64,000 nucleotides of DNA from Panax quinquefolius (Eukaryota > Streptophyta > Magnoliopsida > Apiales > Araliaceae): NCBI GenBank assembly GCA_020205615.1, contig CM035167.1, positions 33,582,103 to 33,646,102 on the forward strand. The letters run 5' to 3'. Positions 10,781 to 22,400 of this stretch are shown here, piece by piece. The notes under the pieces were generated by a model. It had not been told where the DNA came from, searched no databases, and worked only from the letters and a program-made list of their open reading frames with translations. Numbering within the stretch: position 1 is the first letter of the stretch; each line of letters begins with the position of its first letter. Made by a program: the position numbers and the translations under genes.

Positions 10781-11900
10781 ATGATCGAAAATGACATCCA
10801 AGAAAATGTTGAGAATAGCAATGGAGCACAAGAGACCGTTGAGTCTCCACATATCAATAATCGTGGAGAATGTGCATCGAAGGCGACAATCCTCATGCAA
10901 ACAACAACACCGACCAAATGATGAATTATGGATTGTTTAGAGGTTTTATGCAATTCACATGCAACAAAGAAAGAGAGCGGCTCTATCCAAAATGTAGGTG
11001 GAAACACTGGAAACTCTCGGCCATCACCGCTAAACAGTTCAAGGAGCTGGGACCACCGGAGTTTAAGGGAGAGCCAAAATCACTTATGGCGGAAGCATGG
11101 ATAAAGCAGATCATCAAGATATTTGATGTCTTGGGATGCTCCGAGGAGCAAAAGGTTACCTTCGCGCTTTATCTTTGCGTGGAGAGGCATATTATCTTGG
11201 TGGGGAATCAGAAACGTACTCACTCGACCTGCCGTCTTGAAGGTTTCTTGGGAGAAGTTCCAAGAGCTGTTCAATGACAAATACTTTTCCGAAAGTATTC
11301 GTCACTTGAAGGGGTGGAGTTTATCAAATTGGAGCAAAAACAATATGATCGTGTCGCAATACGAGGCAAAATTTGCGGAGTTATCTGGGCCATGCCCCAC
11401 TTGGTGGATAATGAAGAGAGAATGGCGCGAATGTTTTAAGAGGTTTGAAGTCGGAGATACGTCAACATCTTATTTCTCATAAACTGTGTTTGTATTCAGA
11501 TGTTGTAAATAGGGCTCATTGGTGGAGGTAGCGATAACGAGTCAACGCAACCAAAAGAGAGCAAATTGCAGAAATGATAATACCGATGAGAGCGATCATC
11601 AAAGCGATGACAACAAGCGTGGAGGGAATCAACATGCCGAAATGGTAATCACTTCGGTGGTAATCAAGGCCAAAACAATAAGAATGGACATTTCAAGAAG
11701 AGGAGATTCAACAATGATGGAAAGACGTCAGCACCAAAGACCCGTTGTTAAGGAAGGAGAAAGACCACCTATCATATGCTTCAAATGCGAGGGGAGGGAC
11801 ACATCAGTCTAAATTGCGCGCGATGTCAGCCCAAAGTATGTTATAATTGTGGAAGAGAAGGTCACTTAGCCCGATTTTGTCGTTCACCGAAGACAAATTC
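10781..11900 (+). pseudogene. Element B gag with two zinc knuckles, frameshifted
   Basis: The first plausible ATG is at 10781, after a 160 bp leader. Capsid blocks follow: QFKELGPPEF near 11037, IFDVLGCSEEQK near 11120 and NNMIVSQYEAKF near 11340. A basic linker leads to two CCHC knuckles: CFKCEG...GH near 11780, split by a frameshift, and CYNCGREGHLARFC near 11838. Coding passes through at least four frames (10781-10921, 10870-11277, 11123-11482, 11519-11812). The product would be the capsid/nucleocapsid polyprotein. As assembled it cannot be translated whole. Many indels are single-base, so part of the damage may be sequence error. Confidence 0.8.
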
Positions 11901-13251
11901 AGCTAGGATGGAGGCACCAAAGGCTGTCCCAGAAAAGTCAAAGCCGGAAGTGCAAGGGAGAGTGTTTGTTGTGACCTCCCAGAAAGCAAGGAACCCGAAT
12001 GAGGTCATCACGGGTAAGCTTATCATAAACTCTAGTGAAGTATACACTTTATTTGATACCGGTTCTACCCATTCTTTTATTTCTCCTACTTGCGCTCAAC
12101 GATTAAATTTGACTCCGGAGAAATTAGACTTTGACTTATCTGTGGAAACTCCATTGGGAGAAACCTTCATTACATCCACGATTTATAAGTCTTGTTTGGT
12201 TCAAGTTGGTACCCATACATTACCTGTCGATCTTATTGCATTAAAAATACTTGCATTTGATGTAATTCTAGGGATTTATTGGTTAACTACTCATCATGCA
12301 AAAATTGATTGTATTCGTAAGGTTGTTAGCTTTCATATTCCTAATCGACCTATTATGCGAATTCAAGCAACTAAACCAGTAAAATCAATCACTATCATCT
12401 CAAGCCATAAAGCTATTCGTTTATTGAAAAACGGATGTCAAGCTTTCTTAGCTCATGTCACAGATCTAAACAAAAATACGTCAGTTTTGAATAATATTTC
12501 TATTGTAAATGAATTTCCTGACGTATTCCCTGAAGAACTTCCTGGCCTACCCCTAGAGCGTGAAATTGAATTTTGTATCGACCTTGAACCCGGTACAAAA
12601 CCCATTTCTAAATCCCCATATCGAATGGCTCCTATTGAACATCAGGAGTTAAAAACTCAACTGCAGGAATTGTTAGACATTGGCTTTATTCGTCCTAGTA
12701 CTTCTCCTTGGGGTGCTCCTGTTCTATTCGTGAAGAAGAAAGATGGGAGTATGCGACTTTTGTATTGATTATCTGGAGTTGAATCATGTTACCATCAAAA
12801 ATAGGTACCCATTACCACGTATTGATGACTGTTTGACCCGATTGCAAGGAGCCAAATTCTTTTCAAAGATTGATCTTCGTTAGGATATCACCAATTGAAG
12901 ATTAGAACCGATAAAATTCCAAAACGGCTTTGTAACCCCTAAGACGGGCATTATGAATTCCTAGTCATGTCCTTTGGATTGACTAATGCTCCTGCTGCCT
13001 TCATGGATATGATGAACCGAGTATTCAAGGAATATTTGGATCACTTTGTGGTCGTCTTTATTGATGACATCCTCATATATTCCAAAACCCGTGAAGATCA
13101 TGAGCAACACTTGAGGCTGATACTCCAAAAGCTTCGTGAATATAAGCTTTATGCCAAGTTGAAGAAATGCGAGTTCTGGCTTAAGGAAGTAGCATTCCTT
13201 GGGCACGTGGTATCAAGTCATGGAATATCCATTGACCCAAAGAAAGATTGA
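11900..13251 (+). pseudogene. Element B protease and reverse transcriptase, frameshifted
   Basis: One open stretch to 12768 holds the aspartic protease with LFDTGSTHSF (catalytic DTGS at 12055-12066) and the RT entry ([46 protein letters not shown]). An extra T near 12761 breaks the frame just before the CIDY motif. Between 12770 and 12960 there is a stop after KIDLR at 12881 and a frame change. The frame is open again at 12967-13251 with [10 protein letters not shown], the catalytic FIDD (13057-13068) and FLGHVVS. This enzyme copies element RNA into DNA in virus-like particles. All main RT motifs are present, so B was once autonomous. Confidence 0.85.
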
Positions 13252-13860
13252 AGCTATTCAAAGTCGGGAGCAACCTAAATCGATGATCAAGCACGTAGCT
13301 TTCTCGGCTTAGCTGGTTATTATCGGAGATTCGTAGAAGGGTTTTCTCGAATCGCTACTCCACTAACTCAGCTGACTCAAAAAGATACAAAGTTCGGTTG
13401 GAGCGAGGAATGTGAGAAGAGTTTTCAAGAACTCAAGAGGAGACTCATTTCAGCACCTGTTCTAACAATACCATCTGGTTCGGAGGGATTTGTCATCTAC
13501 AGTGATGCTTTGGGAAAAGGGTTAGGATGTGTTCTCATGCAACATGGGAAAGTCATAGCCTATGCCTCACGACAACTCAAAGAATATGAGAGGAATTATC
13601 CTACTCATGATCTAGAGTTGGCAGCTGTTGTCTTCGCACTAAAGATTTGGAGGCATTACTTGTATGTGGAGAAAGTGGAGATCTTTACGGATCATAAATG
13701 CCTCAAATATTTCTTCACTCAAAAGGAACTCAACATGCGACAACGACGTTGGCTTGAACTGTTGAAAGATTATGATCATAATATCCAATACCATCCTGGA
13801 AAAGCGAACGTGGTAGCTGATGCATTGAGTTTAAGATCATATGCGGGTACGAGTGCAATA
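13252..13860 (+). pseudogene. Element B RNase H domain
   Basis: After a frameshift at 13250, the connection block ([17 protein letters not shown]) leads into RNase H. It shows YSDA (first Asp, 13499-13509), [22 protein letters not shown] (catalytic Glu) and [10 protein letters not shown] (second Asp). It ends at the [13 protein letters not shown] motif near 13795-13835. From 13510 this part stays open into the integrase linker at 14082. It degrades RNA in the RNA-DNA hybrid during reverse transcription. The block at 13460-13790 is what element A has lost. Confidence 0.85.
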
Positions 13861-15436
13861 TTGTCAACGCAAAGGCCCATTTTATATGACTTGCAAAGGA
13901 TGGAGATAGAGATAAAGACTCCAGGGACCCGCGTGATGATGAAAAATATACGAGTAGAACAGACTTTAATTGATAAAATTAAAGCTGCTCAAATTACAGA
14001 TCTGGAGTTGATGCGTATGAGGAAGAAAGTGCAAGAAGGTGCGATGCCGGAAGCAAGAATCAATGAAGAAGGAATACTTTGAGTCAACTCCAGACTTTGT
14101 GTTCCTAACAACCCTGATTTAAAGTATAAAATCATGATGGAGGCGCAAAACACACCGTTTGCAATCCATCCTGGGAGTACCAAAATGTATCATGATCTTC
14201 AACATACATTTTGGTGGGGCAATATGAAGAGAGAGATAGCGCTGTTTATCTCAAGGTGTCTAACGTGTCAACGAGTCAAGGCGGAGCATCAAGTACCAAA
14301 AGGTCCATTGCAACCACTTGAAATTCCAAAATGGAAGTGGGAGCACATTACCATGGATTTCAAGCATCGGTCTTCCCAAAGTTTCTCAAGGCATAGATGC
14401 GATTTGGGTCATTGTTGATAGATTGACCAAGTCCGCTCATTTCTTACCGATACGAGAAACTTATACACTTGAACGACTTGCTCGTATGTACATAAACGAG
14501 GTTGTAAGATTGCATGGTATGCCAGTATCCATAGTTTTTGATCGAGACCCAAGATTCACTTCGCGATTTTGGGTTAGTTTGCAAAAAGCTATGGGCACAG
14601 ATTACTGATTTAGCTTCGGCATATCATCCTCGCAGACGGATGGACAAATCGGAGAGGACTATTCAAACTCTTGAAGATCTATTAAGACTCTGTGTCCTTG
14701 ATTTCAAGGGAAGTTGGGACAAGTTCTTACCATTGGTGGAGTTTTCCTACAAAAACAGTTATCAAGCAAGTATTGGCATGGCTCCATTTGAAGCGTTGTA
14801 TGGAAGAAAGTGTCGTTCTCTAGTATGCTGGGATGAGGTGGGTGAAGCAACGTTGTTGGGACCAGAGTTGGTACGTATGACTACGAAAAAGATTCAAACG
14901 ATCCGACAACGTATAAAACCTCACAAGATCGAGAAAAGAGTTATGCTGATCTTCATCGAAAGGACGTGGAATTCGATATAGGAGATCATGTGTTGTTACG
15001 TGTTGCTCCATGGAAAGGAGTTACGAGATTTGGAAAGAGAGGAAAGCTCAATCCTCGATTCATCGGCCCATTTTTAATCCTTGATCGAGTAGGAATTGTG
15101 GCCTATAGACTCGCTTTACCGCCAAGTATGTCTCGTGTTCATAACGTTTTTCACATATCCATGTTACGTAAATATGTGGAAGACCCGAACCACATTATTG
15201 AGTTGGAACCGGACGAAATAGCGGAAGATTTGACGTATGAAGAGGTTCCTGTTCAAATCTTGGATAAGAAGGAACATATTCTACGCACCAAGGTTATACC
15301 TCAAGTCAATGTTTTGTGGAGAAACAATGATGTTGAGGAAATGACTTGGGAGTTAGAATCTGAAATGAAATCAAGGTATCCTTACCTCTTCGACATACCA
15401 AGTACGTACCCTAATTTCGAGGGCAAAATTTCATAA
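13861..15436 (+). pseudogene. Element B integrase with C-terminal chromodomain
   Basis: The zinc-binding part ([23 protein letters not shown]) is at 14155-14290. The core has [10 protein letters not shown] (first Asp), VFDRDPRF (second Asp) and ERTIQTLED (Glu). The GDHVLLRVAPWKG segment starts near 14980. The C-terminal chromodomain (EVPVQILDKKEH, VLWRNNDVEEMTWELE, RYPYLF) occupies about 15236-15400, with the stop at 15434-15436. A frame change near 14360 and damage around 14605-14640 and 14940 break it. The chromodomain of this kind is typical of Tekay-clade chromoviruses and is thought to steer insertion to heterochromatin. Confidence 0.87.
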
Positions 15437-15447
15437 GAAGGGGAGAT
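15437..15447 (+). other. Polypurine tract of element B
   Basis: GAAGGGGAGA directly follows the pol stop codon and precedes the 3' LTR, as expected for plus-strand priming. Confidence 0.65.
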
Positions 15448-16244
15448 TTTAAAACCCCAACTTTTTGAATAAAGATGAATTTTCTATAAATATTATTTTT
15501 GAATATTATGGAGTGAAATTGATATAATAGTTGTGGGTAATATTTATAAATTTTGCAAAGTACGCAAGTTGTTATATAATATTCGATTGGTCGGGGAATA
15601 TTCGTTTTAACAGGGAATATTCGTACAACAGCACAATGATTGGTGGACCCCACAACAGAATTATTGTCGGATTGAGAAAATAACAAAAATACTTTATGAA
15701 AATAACGGTGGAAGTTTTACCGTTAACTGTTGAAATACCCGGTGTTAAAAGTACAGTAATACGCGTGGTTGTATAGTAGCACACAGTATTAATTATTGAT
15801 GCTTAAGTGATAAGTCACTCAATTTTGTTGGTATTATTAATGTAATAATACAGAAAATCTTTTTATATAAAACAGAATACTTTTATAAAGTTATTCTATA
15901 AATAGAATATATTATATTCTATTATGATATAGTGTTGTATATAGTATCTCAGATAGTGTTTTGCATAGTAAAATCTTTTTATATAAAATGTAATACTTTT
16001 ATAAAGTTATCATTTTATTAGAAAATAATTAGAATATATTATATTTTATTATGCATAGTGTTTTGCATAAGGCTCTGCATAGTGTTTGCATAGTAAAATC
16101 TTTTATAAAGTTATTCGTTTTATTAGATTATAAATAGAATATATTATATTTTATTTAAAAGATTTTGTTTTAAATATGGACCGTCAGATTAAAGTAAATC
16201 AATCTCGACCGTTCATGAGTTAGTTACTATGCATTCCATTTTTC

Positions 16245-16252
16245 TATAAATA
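16245..16252 (+). promoter_or_regulatory. LTR TATA box (B 3' LTR)
   Basis: CTATAAATAG, followed about 50-70 bp later by CTAGAGAGATAAACTATAGAGAG, an arrangement typical of plant LTR promoters with a purine-rich 5' leader. The transcription start itself is not visible. Confidence 0.6.
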
Positions 16253-16499
16253 GAAGCTCATTCATTCATTATTTTCTTATGAATTCACTGAAACTCTAGA
16301 GAGATAAACTATAGAGAGAAAGAAGAAAGTATTCTGCTACTTCACTACTTATATATCTAGTACTCTTCTTCTTAAGGTAGGGAATATTATTTGTTGTACT
16401 CGTAAGGGGTGTTATTCTTTCTTATTCATGAAGAGAACTGTTGTTATTCCATTTCTTATTATTCTGTTGGAATAACCTGTATACGCGGTCTACCCTATA

Positions 16500-16880
16500 C
16501 TTGGTGACATTCTTCTATTATTATTACATTGGAATATCACATACTTGTGTGTTTTACAGGACACGGTTAAAATCTTTATTATTATTCGTTAGAACTTCCA
16601 CATTGTGTTGTGTTTTACACCAGGACTGGTTCCGTCTTTATTATTATTCCGTTGGAACATCCACATGTGTTTTACAGGACTGGTTAAAATCTTTATTATT
16701 ATTTTGTTGGAACATCACATGTCTGTGTGTTTTACATCGGACTGGTTCCGTCTTATTATTATTATTCTGTTGGAACATCACATGCTGTGTGTTTTACAGG
16801 ACCGGTTCAATCTTTATTATTACATTGGAACATCCTGTAGGTGCAATTTTCACCGACCGGTTCCGTTATTATTATTACAT
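16500..16880 (+). repeat. About 60 bp minisatellite in B 3' LTR
   Basis: Five to six units of the form TGTTTTACA-GGACTGGTT-...-TTATTATTATT-...-TTGGAACATCACATG. Adjacent units alternate between GGTTAAAATC and GGTTCCGTC. The apparent Tyr-rich reading frames across it are repeat translations, not genes. Confidence 0.8.
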
Positions 16881-17203
16881 TTGAATAACATGTATACATG
16901 CCAAGTACCGCATGCATGGTGATTTCTTTTGTTATTCCATTCTTTATTATACTCAGTTGGTTAAAGTTTTGACTTCTATACTCCATGAAATTAGTAGAAT
17001 ATCCTTGATATTTGCGCTTCATCCAATATGTTTTCATGGAAATATTCTTCTAATCATTCTTGAATTTTACTCTACAAAACAGTATTATGTTGACAATTTG
17101 GACGTTAATAATTCCTGAATAAAATAATTATTGAACTTGTTTTATTGAATTCTTATATCATTGTCATCATCCTCATGTTTATATTTTGTTGAAAGTTATC
17201 TGT

Positions 17204-17436
17204 GGCCTGTAGTGCATAGATGGACTTGGTATGATTATGACCGAGGATTATTGATTGTAATCATGGACAAGTAATGTTACAAATGATGTGGTAAAAGTTT
17301 TCATTGGCCCGTAGTGCATTGATAGACAGTTGTTGGCATGATCATGACCATTAATAAATACATAAATATTCTTGGCCCGTAGTGCATGGATAATTGTGGT
17401 CGTGATACTAAAGAATATCCTTGGCCGTAGTAGTCT
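17204..17436 (+). repeat. GGCCCGTAGTGCA subrepeats in B 3' LTR
   Basis: Units at 17204, 17306, 17374 and 17423, so spaced 102, 68 and 49 bp. Each unit ends in an AT-rich tail with ATGATTATGACC or ATGATCATGACC. Confidence 0.75.
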
Positions 17437-17990
17437 GAGGGTGATTCGATGATGTGGAATATTTATTTGTCGAGTCTTAGCGATAATAAAGTGATAAAAA
17501 CCTTTTTAATCATAAAAGATAGTAGATTTTATTTTCTACTTAACTCTTTTAATGGATTGCTTGTTCCGCTGCAGTTAAACTTGATGTCTATTGTATTTTA
17601 TCAGTTTAACATTGTTGGATACTAATGATAATTTATTCTGCATTATCTTAGTCATAATATTTCTTACTGGGCTAGTTGAGCTCACCCTTCCTTTCACTGT
17701 TCTCTTCAAGAAATGAGAATATAGCTGGGACGAGTCTGGGAACGGAGTGATGGTCCAGAGGATAGCATTAGTAGTCCTCACTATTCTGTGAAATAGTGTG
17801 ATAATAATTGTAATGAGGACTCCTTTTGAGTTTGTATAATCTCTAGTAGATAATATTTGTATTCAAACTCACAGTTTATGTTTTGTCGTATTGTATACGA
17901 CAATTGTATTAGTAAGTTGTATTTGAATTCTGTACCATGTATCTGGCGACCCAAGATGGGTGATGTATGCCTAATTTTGGGGGCGTCACA

Positions 17991-18061
17991 TTGACCCCAT
18001 AGGACTCTATGTGGCTTCGCCACTGACTGCTACTAAAATTTCCAATAAACGATTTATATGA
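17991..18061. other. 71 bp spacer between elements B and F
   Basis: Contains GTGGC-TTC-GCCAC, a perfect 5 bp hairpin with a three-base loop. It is present unchanged in the second copy (33491-33561). I cannot assign it. It may be host DNA or part of an older repeat into which B and F inserted. Confidence 0.4.
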
Positions 18062-18353
18062 TGTTGACCTAGTCATATTTTATCCTTAAGTTTTGATGAT
18101 GAATTGTTCGTATGCTAAATTGTGTTATGGCATTTCAGGTATCTGGTGATAAGGAACATTTATTGAATATTCAAGTGGGTGAAGAATTTTTCTTTACTAG
18201 GAAAACCGAATATAAGGTCAATTGCATAATAATTGATTTTTCATTTAAAGGCTCTAGAACATATTATTTGTATTTTGTTATATGTCTTAAATGAAAAATG
18301 TTTTAAAAGAAATATAACGAAAAAGGTTTTTCTAAATATAAAATAAGATCAGA

Positions 18354-18356
<3 letters not shown>

Positions 18357-18396
<40 letters not shown>
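18357..18396. repeat. (AT)n microsatellite
   Basis: An uninterrupted 40 bp AT run inside the F LTR. The second copy (33859-33900) is 42 bp. Confidence 0.95.
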
Positions 18397-18399
<3 letters not shown>

Positions 18400-19475
18400 A
18401 ACATATAAAAAGGATTGCATTATGAGATGGGATATATGAGCATGCCTAAAAACTGAAAAGTAGATATCCATTTGTTATGATATGTTGCATGTGCGAATTT
18501 CAATGAATGGTAATTATGGATATCTAAGTAATCATGATTTTTTTGAAAAGATAAAAGGACGGTAGCTTTATATGATATGAAGTGTGTGCACGGTTTACAA
18601 AGAGTGTAATTATGGAAGTTGGAAGACTTGAGACTCTATTACCTTGAATATGTGAAAAAATTTGATTATTCACTAGTACACGCTTCTCTAAAAAGAAAAG
18701 AAATAGTCAAAGCTGTTAGTGGGATAATTTTAAAAGAGTCCAACATGCATTCATTTTTATAACTGAAGATGTAGTTGAGATTATTTCTTAACGAGATTTT
18801 TATTTGTTGCTTATCTAGTTGGAAATGTATCAGTGCAGTACTCTTGGACTCTATGTGTAACGGTAATTTTAATTGGATTTTAAATACCGTAAGACATGCA
18901 TGGATTAAGTACAACTCACGAATTTATTTCTTGCACCAATCACTGATATTATAGAGCAACTTGATTTGATTTGTGCAAACGTTGAGCAGCTAAGAAATTA
19001 TATTTCTGATCTTTTATAGTTGGTATTTTCGGTAAGATTTAATTGTTTAATCATTATGTGCTAATTGATCATTGCATATAGTTGAGCCTTTAATTGTTAA
19101 ATTGATTATTCTTGCATTGATCATAGACCTCTATATTTGTATTGAAATTTCTGTTTTAGACTAAGTGTAGTCTAAAGGTGTTAATCCTAGTGGATTAGAG
19201 AAAATATTTACAAACAGGTTCAAGGAAGCAAAGGTGCTTGAAGAGTGCATAGGTGCACAAGGAGCAAGAGTGCTCAAGAGAAATTAATTATTATTAATTT
19301 ATTGTAAGAATCTGTTGTGTAACCAGTGTTTATTTATAAAGAAATAAATAAAGTGAGTCTCCAATACTAGTTGGTATTGGACGTGGACTAGGCTATTATT
19401 ATAGAGGGTAATAGCTGAACCACGTAAAAAATCTTGGTGTTGATTATTTGTTTTAATTACTCACATAAGCTATTT

Positions 19476-19480
19476 AATTA
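19476..19480. other. Target-site duplication of D, left
   Basis: AATTA directly before TGTGAGAGCC. Repeated exactly at 29418-29422 after the other end of D. Confidence 0.9.
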
Positions 19481-22400
19481 TGTGAGAGCCCCGAATCCGA
19501 GGTACCGAATCACCGCGGATCCGGTTCGATCATTCTATACAACTATTACTATTTGCGGAAGATATAAACATAAATTGTTTATACATTACATTACACACTA
19601 TTCCCCAAGGTCGAGTAACCTTAACTTATACACAATACATAACTTATTTAATACATAACATTATCATCATACATTACTAATACAAATCTAATCGCATACG
19701 TAAACTAAAGATGGAACTGTCTTGGACCTTTCTTTGTATCCGACGTATTCGCCTTAATCTGTAATGTTTTATCATGATATAGCAAGGGTGAGCATCAAAG
19801 TTGCCCAACAAGTTTAAATTCAACAATATAACGATATATCATGATTGAAATGATTTGAATAATTGGCTGGCTATAATTTAACAATATAATTGTGAACTAG
19901 CAGGAACAAATTTATGACTGAACAAGTATTATATATGAACAAATATATCTGAAACAACTGGTAATGAAGGTGATCAGCCTTTCATACCTGACTTATACAT
20001 GCAATATGTACAGAGTACAATTATACATGGAAATCAGCAATGATTAACCATAAGCTTATCCGAATGAAACAACTCTTAGTAGAGTTAAGTAAATACAAAC
20101 TTGCTTGAACCATTGATTACCGCAACACAATTTATAACGCTTTATCCGAAGACCTAATATTAGTAATATAGATCTCCAATATTAGAATAATATCATCACA
20201 ATATAATACTATAATATATATAGATATAGAATAACTTAAACACATATAACATATAACCCTATCACTCTATAACACACATTAGACTCGGTATCAAGTCAAA
20301 CTATTGCAGTCTGAGTTGAACCCGACACAATTCTAACATCCCGACGGTCTAGTCGAACTTTTATCGAGTCTAAGTTCAATTAAACTCTGACTAACACTTA
20401 ACAATTAACTCAGATAATTTTAATACCAGTCAAAATATTTTTCGTAAGCTCGTAATAATTTTTAAATAATTATTACTATTTATCATGAATTTTCAATCAT
20501 TAATATCATATTTAAATAAATTAAATACCACATTATTTCTTTATCATTAATATTTATTTACTATCAAATATTAATGAAATACATGTCATAATATTAAAAT
20601 ATATTTATAATATATCTAAGTATTTTCAATACCTTAAAATCATTTAAATATGATTTTTAAACCGTTAAATACATTATCCTATAATCGCTTTTAATATTAA
20701 AATATTAATATTTTAATGACAAAATATCAAAAGTTATATTTTATAACTTCAAATATTTTTATATCCTTAAACCATTTTTATATGATTTTTAAATCATTTA
20801 TTCTATTTTTCCATAATTTATTAAATATATTTATTAAATAAACTATTTACCATTAATATTGATTAATTAATGAAATTCATCCTAAAATATTAAAAGACAC
20901 TTAAAATAACTTAAAATATTTTATTTTACCATAATATTATTTTTCATGTATTTAAATCATTTTTAAATAATTTATTTAATATTTTAATTAAATAAATTAA
21001 ATACCATTTATATTCCAAAAATATTAAATATTTATGAAATATACTCTAAATAATTAAAAACTATTTTTCAGAATTTAAAATAATTTTTCAGAATTTATTT
21101 AGTATTTTTAATAATTAAAATCTATTTTTTTTATTTTTAATTAATTTTTAGAAAATCAGAAATTAAATTAATTAGAAACTATCGCTAAAGGCCTATAGCA
21201 GGCGTAATCGCTATAGATGTTCTTTAAGGAACATTCTTGAGAAACCCGTAATTGATATGTCAGACACCAAGGTGCCCACTTTGACCAATTCTAGATCGTT
21301 GATAAATGCGTTTCTGGACTGGTTTAAGTGTTATACTTATAGTATAGATGTAATACTATAACTATCAACAAAGATCCTGGTCAATCTACCACAAAACAGA
21401 AAGATCTGGGCAAACTAAAACCTTGTCAGACGTTACCTGGGTTCTTCAGGAACCCAGGCAGTCCGAGTAGCCTTCTTGTCACTCGATTAATGTAATGTTC
21501 CGGTCATGTTTTATGTGATGTTAAGGTTCCAATATGTATTAGATATGTTAGACTACAAGTATATAACATCATATCACTACAAAAACATCAAACATAACAA
21601 ATATTGTCTGATCAAACCTTGTCAGGACGCCTGTTCTTCATAATTTTTGGGTTTTCCAGATTTCGTTCTAGGTTGGTGGTCAACGGTGGTTTGACCTTTC
21701 ATAAATTTGATTATAGTATGGATCTAAGTATTTTAATAGCATGAATCAATAGTAAACATGTCAGGCTACAGTACTATTACAACAATACGACCTAAACATC
21801 AAACGAAGGCAAGATCCGAGGCTCAGAATCTCTTGTCAGAAGAAATCTGGAAATCTGGACTGCCCAGATTTCAGTTTTCGTGTGTGGTCTACGCTATTTG
21901 ACCGCTTGTAACTTTTCATCTAGACTTGATCTGGACTTGATTAAATTCCTAGATCACAATCCTTACAACATAGAACGGATTTAAAACATAAAACACGTAA
22001 AATATCAATCACATAAAGATCTAGAGGGTCTGACATTCGACTGTCAGGTCATTTTTCAGCCTTCTTCCAGAATTTTAAAAACTCAATTTTGGAGCATCTA
22101 GATGATATGGATCCAAGTTTTAGCAACCCAGATCATCAAATGACACTCTATAACTTGACTTATAACAACCAATTACAACATCTAACATAAAAGACATGTA
22201 TTTCAAAAAATAGGATTCTTTACCACTTTGAGCTTTGATCTCTATTTTCTGATCCTTGCTGCTGTTCTTGAAGAGCTAAGTGGTGATCATAACTTTGTTT
22301 CTCACTCCTTCTCACTCTAGATTTCAAAAATTATAGAGAGAGAGAGTCTTGGTTGGTTTGAGAAATAAAGTGAGTGATTTTTTCTTATTTTTCTCTTTTT

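Larger units (their letters stand above)
15448..17990 (+). repeat. Element B 3' LTR
   Basis: 2543 bp. The start TTTAAAACCCC corresponds to TGTAAGACCCC of the family, so its first dinucleotide is mutated. It ends GGCGTCACA. It contains a TATA box, a purine-rich leader, a 60 bp minisatellite and the GGCCCGTAGTGCA array, then a tail shared with the A LTR (ATGTATCTGGCGACCCAAG). It matches 1-405 plus 10042-10602. Confidence 0.88.
18062..19480 (+). repeat. Element F 5' LTR, left part (Ty1/copia)
   Basis: Starts TGTTGACCTAGTC with the TTTTGATGATGA segment common at copia LTR starts. It runs to the insertion point of D and resumes at 29423, giving about 1.66 kb in total. The orientation follows from the PBS and gag downstream at 29669-29968. 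The short reading frames here are not supported as genes. Confidence 0.7.

Noticed and set aside
16441..16884. A 147-codon Tyr/Leu-rich reading frame
   Set aside because: It is the translation of the 60 bp LTR minisatellite. The copy at 32044-32409 has a different frame and composition, and no protein family is suggested.
18112..18294. A 60-codon frame in the F LTR, also at 33612-33794
   Set aside because: It lies in LTR text, has no family motif, and its repetition is only due to the tandem block.
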